Shown: positions 54,609 to 63,554 of the stretch, piece by piece
Layout of the letters: every line of letters begins with the position of its first letter
How positions within the stretch are numbered: position 1 is the first letter of the stretch
Source: Desulfatitalea tepidiphila
Lineage (GTDB): Bacteria > Desulfobacterota > Desulfobacteria > Desulfobacterales > Desulfosarcinaceae
DNA: 64,000 nt
Assembly: GCF_001293685.1 (NCBI RefSeq)
Contig: NZ_BCAG01000003.1
Coordinates: 558,001-622,000 of the forward strand
Direction: 5' to 3'
Notes under the pieces: model-generated
What the model saw: the letters and a program-made list of their open reading frames with translations, nothing else
The model's database searches: none
Told to the model about the DNA's origin: nothing
Position numbers and translations under genes: made by a program

Positions 54609-55960
54609 TCCTCTTCTTCACGTTTAAAATTGAACAGACTATCTTTAGCGATATCTATATAGCTGGGCGGACGTTTACCCACCCGGTTGTCCCAGTAGCC
54701 GATAACGCCTTCTTTTTCCAACAGCTGGATCTTTTTTTCAGTCAGACCAAGTCTTTCTTTCAGTATGAGGCGATTGTGATATCCGATAGGTCTTGTTAGT
54801 TGTTTTATCCTTCCTGGTGTTTCGCTAAGTGCTGCGGCTGGCCCCGCCCATGTACCGCGGCCGTACATCGGGTCCTCGAAATCGATAACGCTGCCACGTT
54901 CTTTACGCCACCGATCCGAGACCAGCCGCCAGTCATCCATCACTGGCGATGCTGCGAAGCCATGTTGCCGTGCCGCCGCGATGATTTCCAATTCATCGTG
55001 GTTTTCAATCCACTCCTCGACGCGCTTATTCAAAACATCGGCATTGACCTTTTTTAACCTATCTTTGGTTTCGGCAAATTCGGGGACGGTCGCAAGTTCG
55101 TCCGACCCCATGGCCTTGCATAAGGCTTTGAACTGTTCTGCTGTGGCGACCGCTACTGCAACAAAACGCTCGTCACGGGTTTTGAAAATTCCCGATGGCG
55201 ACATGGTTGGGTCGAAATTGCCGCTCGGTCCTGGTGGGTCTCCGTCGGCGCTCTGGACGGTCCAATGCGGCATGGCTCGCATCAAAGCCTCTGTCTGGGT
55301 CATATCGATGTATTGGCCTTTTCCTGTTTTGTTTCTGTGGTAGAGTGCCGAAAGTACACCGACAGCCCCTAGAATTGCTGGGAAAAAATCTCCGAAGTAG
55401 TCGGGCAGTTTATAAGTATTATCTTCGGAATAGCCTGTTAGTCGCGCCACCCCTGACATGGACTGTGCGATCAGGTCATAGCTGGGGAAGTACCGTAACG
55501 GGCCGTATTGACCATACCCGCTGCAACTGATGTAAATAATGCGGGGATTTATTTTACTGATTGCCGTATACCCCAACCCCCAGGCCTCTATGAGTCCCGC
55601 CCTGAAATTTTCTATGACGACGTCCGCCTGCTTGGCCAGCTCCTTGACCAGCTCTTTGCCTCGCTCTTTCTTCAGATCGATCGCAATGAAGTACTTATTC
55701 GGGTTCAGCGACTGGAAATAAGGACACGAGTCCTTCCAGTATTTACCCCAGTAGGTTCCCGTCCGCCAGTCGTCACCCTCCTCGGGCTGTTCCACCTTGA
55801 TGACTTCTGCACCGAAAATGGCAAGCCATTTGCCGACCATCGGGCCGAAAATCACGCGAGTCAGATCCAGAACCTTTATGTTTTCCAATGCTTCCGGTTT
55901 TTCGTTTATCCGTGCTGCATCGAAAAGCTTCCCTGTATAATCGAAGTAATCCTGTGGCAT
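54605..55960 (-). CDS. Class III (CaiB/BaiF) CoA-transferase, catalytic subunit
   Basis: 451 residues, AGGAGGG ribosome site. IKVLDLTRVIFGPMVGKWLA, FGAEVIKVEQPEEGDDWR, YDLIAQSMSGVARLTG, and DYFGDFFPAILGAVG with the Asp that forms the acyl-enzyme anhydride in the family, then ALYHRNKTGKGQYIDM. Moves CoA between organic acids without ATP. Directly downstream of livF (11 nt), so import and activation of the substrate are joined in one operon. Substrate is unknown; a succinyl-CoA donor is the usual case. Confidence 0.88.
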   Translation of the reverse strand: MPQDYFDYTGKLFDAARINEKPEALENIKVLDLTRVIFGPMVGKWLAIFGAEVIKVEQPEEGDDWRTGTYWGKYWKDSCPYFQSLNPNKYFIAIDLKKERGKELVKELAKQADVVIENFRAGLIEAWGLGYTAISKINPRIIYISCSGYGQYGPLRYFPSYDLIAQSMSGVARLTGYSEDNTYKLPDYFGDFFPAILGAVGVLSALYHRNKTGKGQYIDMTQTEALMRAMPHWTVQSADGDPPGPSGNFDPTMSPSGIFKTRDERFVAVAVATAEQFKALCKAMGSDELATVPEFAETKDRLKKVNADVLNKRVEEWIENHDELEIIAAARQHGFAASPVMDDWRLVSDRWRKERGSVIDFEDPMYGRGTWAGPAAALSETPGRIKQLTRPIGYHNRLILKERLGLTEKKIQLLEKEGVIGYWDNRVGKRPPSYIDIAKDSLFNFKREEEE

Positions 55961-55971
55961 GCATCGCCCTC

Positions 55972-56679
55972 CTACAAGCCAAGATAGGCCTGCTTTACAA
56001 AATCATTCTTGAGCAAGTCCTGATTGGAACCTTCTAACACAATTCTGCCGTTTTCCAGCACATAGCCCCTGGATGCCAGCCTGAGTGCTTGGGTGACATT
56101 TTGTTCCGACAAAAGTATAGTGACGCCCTCCTCGCGGAGCTTGGCCAGGGTTGAGTATATTTCCAGCAATATTTTGGGGGACAGGCCGAGCGAAGGCTCG
56201 TCGATCATGAGTAGTTTCGGAAGCGCCATGAGACCGCGGGCGACCACCAGCAACTGACGTTCACCGCCACTCAAAAAACGCGCCTCCTGGGTCAGACGTT
56301 CATTTAGCCTGGGGAAGATCTTATAGATCCATTTTAGTGTCTCGGTCCGCTTTTTCCAGGCTTCATCGCGGCAAGAGGCGCCCATAAGAAGGTTTTCCCG
56401 CACGGTCATATGTGGAAATATTTTACCTCCCTCAGGGACCTGAGTTATGCCGACCGCATACCTTGCACTGGGCGATAAGCCATTAAAGCTTTGTTCTTCG
56501 AAGTGGATTTGACCGCTCATCAGCGGAATCAACCCTGACACTGCCTTTAGAATTGATGTCTTGCCCGCGCCGTTGGAACCGAGTAATGCGACGCATTCAC
56601 CTTCTTTCACGTAAAAACTCACTTCGTGGATGACTTGAATCACACCGTAGGCGATATTTGCATTTTCAATTTTCAGCAA
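55972..56679 (-). CDS. livF: Branched-chain-type ABC transporter ATP-binding protein (LivF)
   Basis: 235 residues. Walker A GSNGAGKTS, signature LSGGERQLLVVARGLM, Walker B LLMIDEPSLGLSP, and the LivF-typical TQVPEGGKIFPHMTVRENL. Peripheral inner-membrane ATPase. Its start overlaps the end of livG by 14 nt. Confidence 0.93.
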   Translation of the reverse strand: MLKIENANIAYGVIQVIHEVSFYVKEGECVALLGSNGAGKTSILKAVSGLIPLMSGQIHFEEQSFNGLSPSARYAVGITQVPEGGKIFPHMTVRENLLMGASCRDEAWKKRTETLKWIYKIFPRLNERLTQEARFLSGGERQLLVVARGLMALPKLLMIDEPSLGLSPKILLEIYSTLAKLREEGVTILLSEQNVTQALRLASRGYVLENGRIVLEGSNQDLLKNDFVKQAYLGL

Positions 56680-57403
56680 TTTTCTCTCCTAAATAGGCCT
56701 CGATGACCATGGGATCATTTACGACATCCAAGGGGATGCCCGACCTGATGAGCTCGCCATGATGAAGCACAATCACACGCTGGGTCGCCTCCATAATGAT
56801 CTTCATGACGTGCTCGATCCATAGAATCGTTACATGAAATTCATCCACCATTTTTCGGATGAGGCGCACTGCTCGTTTGCTTTCGTATTGGTTTAATCCG
56901 GCCATTACTTCATCGACCAGGATAAGCTTAGGGGTCGTGGCAAGGGCTCGTGCCATCTCTAACGCCCTGAGTTCAAAAAGAGACAGGTCGCGGGCCAGAG
57001 TGTTTCGTTTTCCGAAAAGGCCCACAAACTCAAGAAAGTGCGATGCGTCCAGCATGGCATCCCCCAGACTCATGTTCGGCCGCGGCTTTCCGCAAAAGGC
57101 ACCCACCGCTACATTGAGAAGCGCTGTCATATCCGGAAAAGGTCGCGGAATCTGGTAGGTCCTGCTGATACCGCTGCGACAAATCCGATGTGGCTCCCAT
57201 CCTGTGACGTACGTCCCGTCGAATTCGATCCGGCCTGTATCGGGTTTGAAAGCGCCTGAAATGAGATTCATGAGCGTCGTTTTGCCGGCGCCGTTCGGTC
57301 CGATCAGCCCGACGATCTCGCCGGTTTCGATACCGAAGGATACATCGTTGACAGCCACCAACCCCCCGAAACGTTTACTCACCCCCATTGCCTGGAGCAA
57401 CAT
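56666..57403 (-). CDS. livG: Branched-chain-type ABC transporter ATP-binding protein (LivG)
   Basis: 245 residues. Walker A GPNGAGKTTLMN, ISRTYQIPRPFPDMT (Q-loop region of LivG), Walker B LILVDEVMAGLN and H-loop ILWIEHVMKIIME. The signature segment reads LSLFELRALEMARALA rather than LSGGQ, a change seen in some Liv ATPases. It starts 18 nt after livM. Confidence 0.92.
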   Translation of the reverse strand: MLLQAMGVSKRFGGLVAVNDVSFGIETGEIVGLIGPNGAGKTTLMNLISGAFKPDTGRIEFDGTYVTGWEPHRICRSGISRTYQIPRPFPDMTALLNVAVGAFCGKPRPNMSLGDAMLDASHFLEFVGLFGKRNTLARDLSLFELRALEMARALATTPKLILVDEVMAGLNQYESKRAVRLIRKMVDEFHVTILWIEHVMKIIMEATQRVIVLHHGELIRSGIPLDVVNDPMVIEAYLGEKIAEN

Positions 57404-57421
57404 AACTTATGCCTTTCATGG

Positions 57422-58453
57422 TTACTTGCGCACACGCATGGTCGGGTAATATTCCCGATAGCGGTGTTTGCGGTAAATTCCATAGAGCCCCTCGGACAAT
57501 GAAAAAAGAAGGATCATCAGAATGAGCGGGAAAAGGATGTAATTTATCGTACCCGCGAATGTGAGCAATTTTTCGAGGATGACAACGAAATATGCGCCGT
57601 AGATCGCCCCGTAAATGTCGCCCCTTCCACCAATCATGACCATAAGCAGAATCTTCAGCATAAATGGCAACTGGAGGTAAGTGACGCCGGCAAAAGTTCC
57701 AAAGTAATGAGCCGCAAACCATCCAGTTAAAGTGACCATTACGGAGGTAACTACAAAGCTAATGACCTTCCAGAGCTTTATGTTCAAACCGAGGCTCTCT
57801 GCTACGTCTTCATCATCGTTGATGGCTGCTGCATATAGGCCAATCCTGGATGAAAGCACTTTTTGAACAATGACCAGGTAAAGAACCATCATTGCCAGGG
57901 AGATATAACCCATCACGAGATATTCCGCCTTTATGCTTTGCAGCCTGACCAGCGGAGCAATCCCATAAAGCCCGGTCTCTCCCTGGAAAATTCGAAAATA
58001 GTAAGTGACCTCGAGAAAGATCAAGGGCAAGATTAATGTTATTAATGAAAAGTAGAGCCCCTTGGCGATGGTCGTAAGGGGGCTGAGTGCAAGTCCGAGT
58101 AATAGCCCCAAGCAGAAAGCTACGGGCAAGGTCTGCCAAGGCCCCCAACCGAAGTGGACGCTGAGCAAGCCTGCGGCGTATCCACCAAGTCCAACAAAAA
58201 ATTGAGGCCCGAAGTTCATTCGCCCTATACCGGTCATCTGCCAGCCCAGTGGGATTGCGATGCAGGCATATATATTGGCGGTCGCAAATAGGCTTAAAAA
58301 ATCGGCTTTAGAATGAAAAACGAGGGGAAGAGTCGCCAGCAGTGCGATCCCCAAAAGCGGATTCCGCCAGTAACGGGGTTCGATAGGCCATTCAAATTTC
58401 TTTTGACCGAGACGGAAGACCAGCAGCGCTCTCTTATGCTCTATTTTCACCAT
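57422..58453 (-). CDS. livM: Branched-chain-type ABC transporter permease (LivM)
   Basis: 343 residues with about nine hydrophobic segments; MNFGPQFFVGLGGYAAGLLS and the cytoplasmic EAA-like loop GLYAAAINDDEDVAESLGLN are LivM features, as is IGGRGDIYGAIYGAYFVV. Inner-membrane permease subunit. The start overlaps the end of livH by 7 nt. Confidence 0.9.
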   Translation of the reverse strand: MVKIEHKRALLVFRLGQKKFEWPIEPRYWRNPLLGIALLATLPLVFHSKADFLSLFATANIYACIAIPLGWQMTGIGRMNFGPQFFVGLGGYAAGLLSVHFGWGPWQTLPVAFCLGLLLGLALSPLTTIAKGLYFSLITLILPLIFLEVTYYFRIFQGETGLYGIAPLVRLQSIKAEYLVMGYISLAMMVLYLVIVQKVLSSRIGLYAAAINDDEDVAESLGLNIKLWKVISFVVTSVMVTLTGWFAAHYFGTFAGVTYLQLPFMLKILLMVMIGGRGDIYGAIYGAYFVVILEKLLTFAGTINYILFPLILMILLFSLSEGLYGIYRKHRYREYYPTMRVRK

Positions 58454-59319
58454 AATGATTCACTCTTCGCAATTCCTTGAGGTTTAAATAGCAACACGAA
58501 AAACACGATCACCAAGATCGACAGCCCAACGAGCCGCGGGTTGGCGAAAAAAGCCACTGCAGATGAAACAAACCCAACAATAAAGCTCGCCGCCAGGGTT
58601 CCCCGCAGATTGCCGAGCCCCCCCAAAATAGTAACGAGAATCGCCGTCTGGAGCATGGAATGACCCAGTGTGGGTTCTATTGACCAGATGGGAGCGATGA
58701 CCAGCATGCAGACCGTAGGTGGAATAACCGACAACCCCATGGCCAGGGCATAGACTTGTTCGACCTTAACGCCAAGCAACCGCGCTGCCTCGCTGTCCTG
58801 GCTAACGGCCCTGATCTTGTATCCAATGCGTGTCTTCATGAGAAACAAGATGAAGAATGCTGTGATCAAAAGGGAAACAAAGACCATGACGATCATTTGG
58901 GTAGGAATAGTTGTCGTGCCTATCTGGATCGTGTCGGAAAAAATGGAAGTTGGGATATCCACACCGGCGGTAACAGGGTAGAAATGATTGACCGTTTCTT
59001 CCACGATCAAAGCGACCAGGAGCAATGAAGTGAGCAGAAGCTCCTCCTTTTCCATGTAGCGTTTGACAATAGGAAAGTAAACGAGGCCAATCCAAAAGAT
59101 AAATTGAAGAACGAAAACACCAACAATCGATAACGCCAAGCTCAACCCAAAAGTACTTTTAAGCATCCACATCCCGTACACCGCGACCAAGAACGTGGCG
59201 CCATAACCTAGATTGAATATTCTCAAGACACCACATACAAGTGAAAATCCTAAGGAAATCAGAAGGTAAAGCGAGCCAAAGAGAACGGCATAGATCATGA
59301 CTACCAGTAACGTTTGCAT
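58447..59319 (-). CDS. livH: Branched-chain-type ABC transporter permease (LivH)
   Basis: 290 residues from ATG 59319 (AAGGGG 5 nt upstream; a GTG two codons earlier is less well placed). Eight or so hydrophobic segments; IGYKIRAVSQDSEAARLLGV is the EAA-like loop and TILGGLGNLRGTLAASFIVG the LivH C-terminal motif. Partner of LivM in the inner membrane. Confidence 0.9.
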   Translation of the reverse strand: MQTLLVVMIYAVLFGSLYLLISLGFSLVCGVLRIFNLGYGATFLVAVYGMWMLKSTFGLSLALSIVGVFVLQFIFWIGLVYFPIVKRYMEKEELLLTSLLLVALIVEETVNHFYPVTAGVDIPTSIFSDTIQIGTTTIPTQMIVMVFVSLLITAFFILFLMKTRIGYKIRAVSQDSEAARLLGVKVEQVYALAMGLSVIPPTVCMLVIAPIWSIEPTLGHSMLQTAILVTILGGLGNLRGTLAASFIVGFVSSAVAFFANPRLVGLSILVIVFFVLLFKPQGIAKSESLW

Positions 59320-59396
59320 GAGCACCCCTTAGTTTTCATTATTAGGCGAGTGCGGGCGACCCGGCGGTCTCTGATTTCACTTTTCTCGGATTTTTT

Positions 59397-59426
59397 GACC
59401 ATGCCTCGGATCGACGAGGCATGGTC
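59397..59426. promoter_or_regulatory. Intercistronic hairpin between binding-protein and permease genes
   Basis: GACCATGCCTC (59397-59407) and GAGGCATGGTC (59416-59426), perfect 11-bp stem. On the coding (minus) strand it is followed by A-rich, not T-rich, sequence. It may stabilise the upstream binding-protein mRNA or attenuate the permease genes. Confidence 0.55.
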
Positions 59427-59466
59427 ACTCGGACGGCCGGATGCAGGTGAACTAAACTTTTATGTT

Positions 59467-60750
59467 TTATTGACCGGCGCGCTTTTTCAGTTCTTTTGAC
59501 CGGATGTATGTCGCCTCGGGATTCGTTATTTTTACCAGCTCCGGAGGATAGACCAGCACGAATTTCCCGTCTTCTTGAAATTGGCCAATCAGTGAAGGAT
59601 GGTAGGGATGACCTTTAAGCGGTTCATGGCGTTCGTCGAATTTCCATTTCCAGAACCCTCGCTGGATTTCAACCTTTTCAAGCGCACTAATGAGTTTACC
59701 CACATCGTTGACTGTACCAGCTTTTTCGGCGGCGCCCTTTACGATCCAAGGACCATCATAGGCACCGTAGGTGGATGCGAGCATTCCGGCCTTCTTTTCT
59801 TTCATTTTTTCGAATAACGTACGGGATTGAGCCGTGAAGGGAATTTCTATTTGGGGCCAATTGGAGGACGCACCCAGGGCTTGCCCACCTGTCATTTGCC
59901 AGAATGCAGCATAGCAGCTGGCTCCGCTCATCAGGATCAGATCAATATCCTTAGCTGCAGATTGGGCCCATTGTTTGGTCAAGGTGACCGTGTCCGAGTA
60001 ACCGGTAAGCCAGTAAATAGTGTCGGCCCCACTCTCGGCTGCTTTTTCCAGCATTGGCAGAAACATTTTTTCTTTAATATCGGTTTCTGCGTAGTAAACC
60101 ACCGGTATTCCTTCCTTTTCAAAGTATTCCTTGAGGGTCGGCAATTTTCCTTTTTCTCCCTTTCGGAACACCTCGGTCCAGCCGATGTCTTCTATCAGCA
60201 GGGCGAGTTTTTCGGAACCGACCGTGTTTTTAAAGAAGCCGGCGGAATCCAGCGCTTTGTTGTAGGCATCTGCTGTGCTGGAATAGACCCGAAAGAGAAA
60301 CTTATATTTTTCGTATTCATCCGCCACAAGGTCGGTTAGCCCAGCGTGTGCGGTCCAGAAAGCAAACTGAAGGTGTGGGTAAGAATTGTAAAGCCGCGAG
60401 GCGACCTGGGCGCAAGCCGTGGTCCCCTCGGTGCCCTCGGTAAACACCAGGAAGCATTTATCCTCCATCACAAGCTTTTTATAGGCTGCGACGGCCAGAG
60501 GGACTTCACGCTTCCAATCCTCAGTGATAAGCTTTACCGGATGGCCGAGAATGCCTCCCTCTTCATTGATTTCATCGATGCTGATCTCAAGTGCGGCCTT
60601 GTTGCTCGCTCCATATGGGGTGGAAAGTGCTCCTATAAATCCAATTTTTAGGGGTTCCGCGGCATTAACCGTATCGATAGTAGCAAACATAGATATACCC
60701 ACGATAAGTAGAACAAAACACACTGTGCCAAATTTGCTTATGGTCCCCAT
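59467..60750 (-). CDS. ABC transporter substrate-binding protein, branched-chain/amide type
   Basis: 427 residues from ATG 60750 (AAAGGAG 7 nt upstream). An N-terminal signal peptide (GTVCFVLLIVGISMFATIDT then VNAAEP) directs it to the periplasm. IKIGFIGALSTPYG-type start (LKIGFIGALSTPYG), INEEGGILGHPVKLITEDW and CAQVASRLYN fit type I periplasmic binding proteins of the HAAT/Liv group. The first gene of the leftward operon and the best candidate for the sigma-54 promoter target. The ligand is not predictable; an organic acid fits the CoA-transferases downstream. Confidence 0.9.
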   Translation of the reverse strand: MGTISKFGTVCFVLLIVGISMFATIDTVNAAEPLKIGFIGALSTPYGASNKAALEISIDEINEEGGILGHPVKLITEDWKREVPLAVAAYKKLVMEDKCFLVFTEGTEGTTACAQVASRLYNSYPHLQFAFWTAHAGLTDLVADEYEKYKFLFRVYSSTADAYNKALDSAGFFKNTVGSEKLALLIEDIGWTEVFRKGEKGKLPTLKEYFEKEGIPVVYYAETDIKEKMFLPMLEKAAESGADTIYWLTGYSDTVTLTKQWAQSAAKDIDLILMSGASCYAAFWQMTGGQALGASSNWPQIEIPFTAQSRTLFEKMKEKKAGMLASTYGAYDGPWIVKGAAEKAGTVNDVGKLISALEKVEIQRGFWKWKFDERHEPLKGHPYHPSLIGQFQEDGKFVLVYPPELVKITNPEATYIRSKELKKRAGQ

Positions 60751-60846
60751 GTCATTCTCCTTTGTAATTTGTGTTTGACTTGCCACCTTTAAACGGAACC
60801 TATAACCAATTTTTTCCTAAATTCATTCATTGAAGCGAATTGGTGG

Positions 60847-60862
60847 GCAGTAACGGTACCAA
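60847..60862 (-). promoter_or_regulatory. Alternative -24/-12 (sigma-54) promoter for the transporter operon
   Basis: Minus strand TTGGTACC-GTTA-CTGCC. Keeps the invariant GG-N10-GC spacing (GG 60859-60860, GC 60847-60848) but departs elsewhere from the consensus. About 97 nt before the binding-protein ATG. Confidence 0.4.
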
Positions 60863-60974
60863 GGTTGAAAAGCTCATCTCTCTGGTATTATTTAAACAGC
60901 ACCAATCCATATTTCCGTATCCAATCCCCCTTTTTTTGGATTAGAGAATCGATATCGTGATTCAACAACACTAA

Positions 60975-60990
60975 AACAATATCCATGCCA
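60975..60990 (-). promoter_or_regulatory. Candidate -24/-12 (sigma-54) promoter for the transporter operon
   Basis: Minus strand TGGCATG-GATA-TTGTT, 10 of 12 positions of TGGCACG-N4-TTGCW, but the -12 GC reads GT. Lies 74-209 bp from the three inverted repeats, the usual distance for a sigma-54 enhancer. Confidence 0.5.
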
Positions 60991-61063
60991 TTCTTGATGA
61001 TTTCCGAAAATGATGCACAACTGCTGCATGGACTACAGGCATGAATTATCCGTCCATTATTCG

Positions 61064-61081
61064 TGTCGCAAAATAGCAACA
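61064..61081. promoter_or_regulatory. Upstream activator site 1
   Basis: TGTCGCAAAATAGCAACA: TGTCGC-N6-GCAACA, one base from a perfect inverted repeat. First of three related sites. Confidence 0.65.
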
Positions 61082-61096
61082 TTTTTGGACCTTCGA

Positions 61097-61114
61097 TGTC
61101 GCATTTTAACGACA
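61097..61114. promoter_or_regulatory. Upstream activator site 2
   Basis: TGTCGCATTTTAACGACA: TGTCGC-N6-ACGACA. Starts 33 bp after site 1, close to three helical turns. Confidence 0.65.
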
Positions 61115-61181
61115 TATAAATATATCTTAATCTCTGAACCATTTTTTCTATTTGAATTTTATGCTAAAATAAAAAAAATTA

Positions 61182-61199
61182 TGTCGCAATAACGCGACA
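61182..61199. promoter_or_regulatory. Upstream activator site 3
   Basis: TGTCGCAATAACGCGACA: a perfect TGTCGC-N6-GCGACA inverted repeat, 85 bp (about eight turns) after site 2. Confidence 0.7.
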
Positions 61200-61562
61200 A
61201 CTTTGTTAAACTTTTTTTAGGATTTCACCGCGCCGCCAGCGAAACTGGAGAGACAGATGGGGCTTTAAAGTGGCTAATTCGAACCAATCCGCCATTGGCA
61301 AGACCGTGATAAAGCCATGGATGCAAGTGAAATGGAAATTCGTAAGGGTACCGGGTAAATTCGTTTTTGATTTTTGTCAGAATGGCGGTTAGAAATTAAA
61401 TGTAGTTTCCTTTGTTTTATGAGGTCCAATTGTCAAGATATCCATATATCAGAAAAAAATGCCCATAATATATTATGACTAAACGTATTTATAGTGGCAT
61501 AAATTTTGTTTCAAACTTTACTGCGGTGACCATAGAAAAAGGCTAACTTTAGGATAAAAGGA

Positions 61563-63521
61563 TTGGGATCTGTCGTGGGTGAAGTTCAAAATATTTGGAA
61601 ATCTCTGCGTAAAACCGGCCATTGCGATGGTATTACCATAACGCCGGAAATCAGAGAGTCTTGGTCACGAAGCGAAAAATATGGGGTTGATCCATATAAA
61701 CGTTATTGCGACGTGATCGTCTCTCCCGAAGAACTTAAAGAGAGGAGACATCGAAATAGTTTTTTAATGGAACAGGCAGCCGTGATGATGTCCCATCTCA
61801 ACCAGTTTGTCGAGGGAACCGATTTCGTTTTTGCCCTGGCCGATCGCGACCTAGTCATTCTCTCCCGGGTGGGCGGTCAAGGTGGGCTTGATTTTGCTAA
61901 CCTCGCCAATTTCGTGGAGGGAGCCGACTGGTCAGAAAAAGTCATGGGAACAACTCCGGCAGCCATTGCCCTTATCCTAAAAAAACCAGTTCAGTTTATT
62001 GGCTATGAATCATTTTGTCGAGTGGCTACCTTTGGCTGCGGCTGTGCATCCCCGATTTTTGACAGTGAGGGGGAGATCCTTGGATTCCTCACTGTCGCCG
62101 GACCGCAGCACCTTTTCAATCCTCACACGCTGGGTATGGCGGAGGCGGCAGCACGAGCTATCGAGCACCAGATGGCCCTCCTGGATTCATGTCAACAAAG
62201 TGAAATGGCCAACCTTCATAAAACAACCATCATGGAATCCATGTCTGAAGGTGTCTTAACGTTAGATCGCAATCACAGAATTACCCATATCAATATGATT
62301 GCAGGCAGAGTTCTGGGGATCGATTCAGCAAAGTCGGAAGGTAAAGCTCTTGAGAACCTGATGCCTCCCGGCAATGAACACTTTCTTTCCAAGCTATTCA
62401 GTAGCAAGAGACTTTCCGCAGAGCCTTTGTTGATCCGCAAAAAGGGAAAACTGGAAAAATTGGCCGTCAGTTCTACTGCTTTAATAGGACAAAATGGCAG
62501 GATCCTTGGCACGGTTGTCATCCTCCAGCCTATGAAACAGTACAAACAATTGATTGAAAGAGTCTCGGGAGCCCGCGCCAATGTTACTTTCGACCAAATC
62601 ATAGGCCAAAGCCGTGAATTTACATCTGCCTTATCCTATGCCCAAAAGGCTGCCGACTCAGACTCCAACGTGCTTTTGCTGGGTGAGAGCGGAGTAGGTA
62701 AGGATTTGTTTGCCCAGGCGATTCATAACGCCAGTGATCGTTCTAAGGAACCATTCTTTGCTATTAATTGTGCTGCGTTGCCCAAGGAACTCATATCCAG
62801 TGAGTTGTTCGGCTATGAAGACGGAGCATTTACCGGTGCACGAAAGGGAGGAAATCCCGGTAAATTCGAGCTGGCTGACCAAGGGACGGTCTTTCTTGAT
62901 GAGATTGGAGAAATGCCGTTGGACATGCAGGCCTCGCTGTTGCGATTGCTTGAGGAAGGGACTGTCGTTCGACTGGGAGGCAAAGAGGTGATTCCGGTTA
63001 ATGTGCGAATCATCGCCGCCAGCAACAAAAACCTATTGGAGGAAGTCAAAAACGGCAATTTTAGACTCGACCTCTATTATCGACTGGGGGTCATGGATAT
63101 CAGAATACCTCCCCTGAGAAACAGAAAGGATGATATTCCAGGATTGGTAACCCACTTCATAAAGTCAATCGGTCCTAAGCTGGGTAAATCGGTTCTTGGT
63201 GTTGATGATAAGGCAATGGCCTTGCTGCTGAATTACGACTGGCCTGGTAACGTGAGGGAGCTGAGCAACGCCATTGAACGCGCCATCAACCTCTCCTCGA
63301 AGACTTTGTTGACGGCAGACGATTTTTCTCTGGAGATAGGAAAACAAACACAAGCAGTCCCAGCGAGTATGGACTTTAGAACCACTAAGATGAACATGGA
63401 AGATCAGTTGATCAGGACATGCCTGCTAAAGCACAACAATAACCGGGTCAAGGCGGCCGAGGAACTGGGAATCAACCGAGCTACACTCTATAGAAAAATG
63501 GCAAAGTATTCTATCAAGTGA
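61563..63521 (+). CDS. Sigma-54-dependent transcriptional activator (GAF-PAS-AAA+-Fis)
   Basis: 652 residues from a TTG with AGGA 8 nt upstream. An AcoR-like N-terminus (ITPEIRESWSRSEKYGVDP) and GAF-like domain (about 60-215, with FGCGCASPIFDSEGEILG), PAS domain (about 225-335, MEGV..TLDRNHRITHIN type), AAA+ domain (about 345-570) with Walker A GESGVGKD, the sigma-54 contact loop GAFTGAR (near 421) and DEIGEMPLDMQ, then a Fis-type HTH (NNRVKAAEELGINRATLYRK) at the end. Divergent from the transporter operon, whose upstream region carries three matching inverted repeats. The GAF or PAS domain probably senses the catabolic substrate. Confidence 0.93.
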   Translation: MGSVVGEVQNIWKSLRKTGHCDGITITPEIRESWSRSEKYGVDPYKRYCDVIVSPEELKERRHRNSFLMEQAAVMMSHLNQFVEGTDFVFALADRDLVILSRVGGQGGLDFANLANFVEGADWSEKVMGTTPAAIALILKKPVQFIGYESFCRVATFGCGCASPIFDSEGEILGFLTVAGPQHLFNPHTLGMAEAAARAIEHQMALLDSCQQSEMANLHKTTIMESMSEGVLTLDRNHRITHINMIAGRVLGIDSAKSEGKALENLMPPGNEHFLSKLFSSKRLSAEPLLIRKKGKLEKLAVSSTALIGQNGRILGTVVILQPMKQYKQLIERVSGARANVTFDQIIGQSREFTSALSYAQKAADSDSNVLLLGESGVGKDLFAQAIHNASDRSKEPFFAINCAALPKELISSELFGYEDGAFTGARKGGNPGKFELADQGTVFLDEIGEMPLDMQASLLRLLEEGTVVRLGGKEVIPVNVRIIAASNKNLLEEVKNGNFRLDLYYRLGVMDIRIPPLRNRKDDIPGLVTHFIKSIGPKLGKSVLGVDDKAMALLLNYDWPGNVRELSNAIERAINLSSKTLLTADDFSLEIGKQTQAVPASMDFRTTKMNMEDQLIRTCLLKHNNNRVKAAEELGINRATLYRKMAKYSIK

Positions 63522-63554
63522 TAATATCTTTGTTCAATGTTCAAAAGGGTTGAA

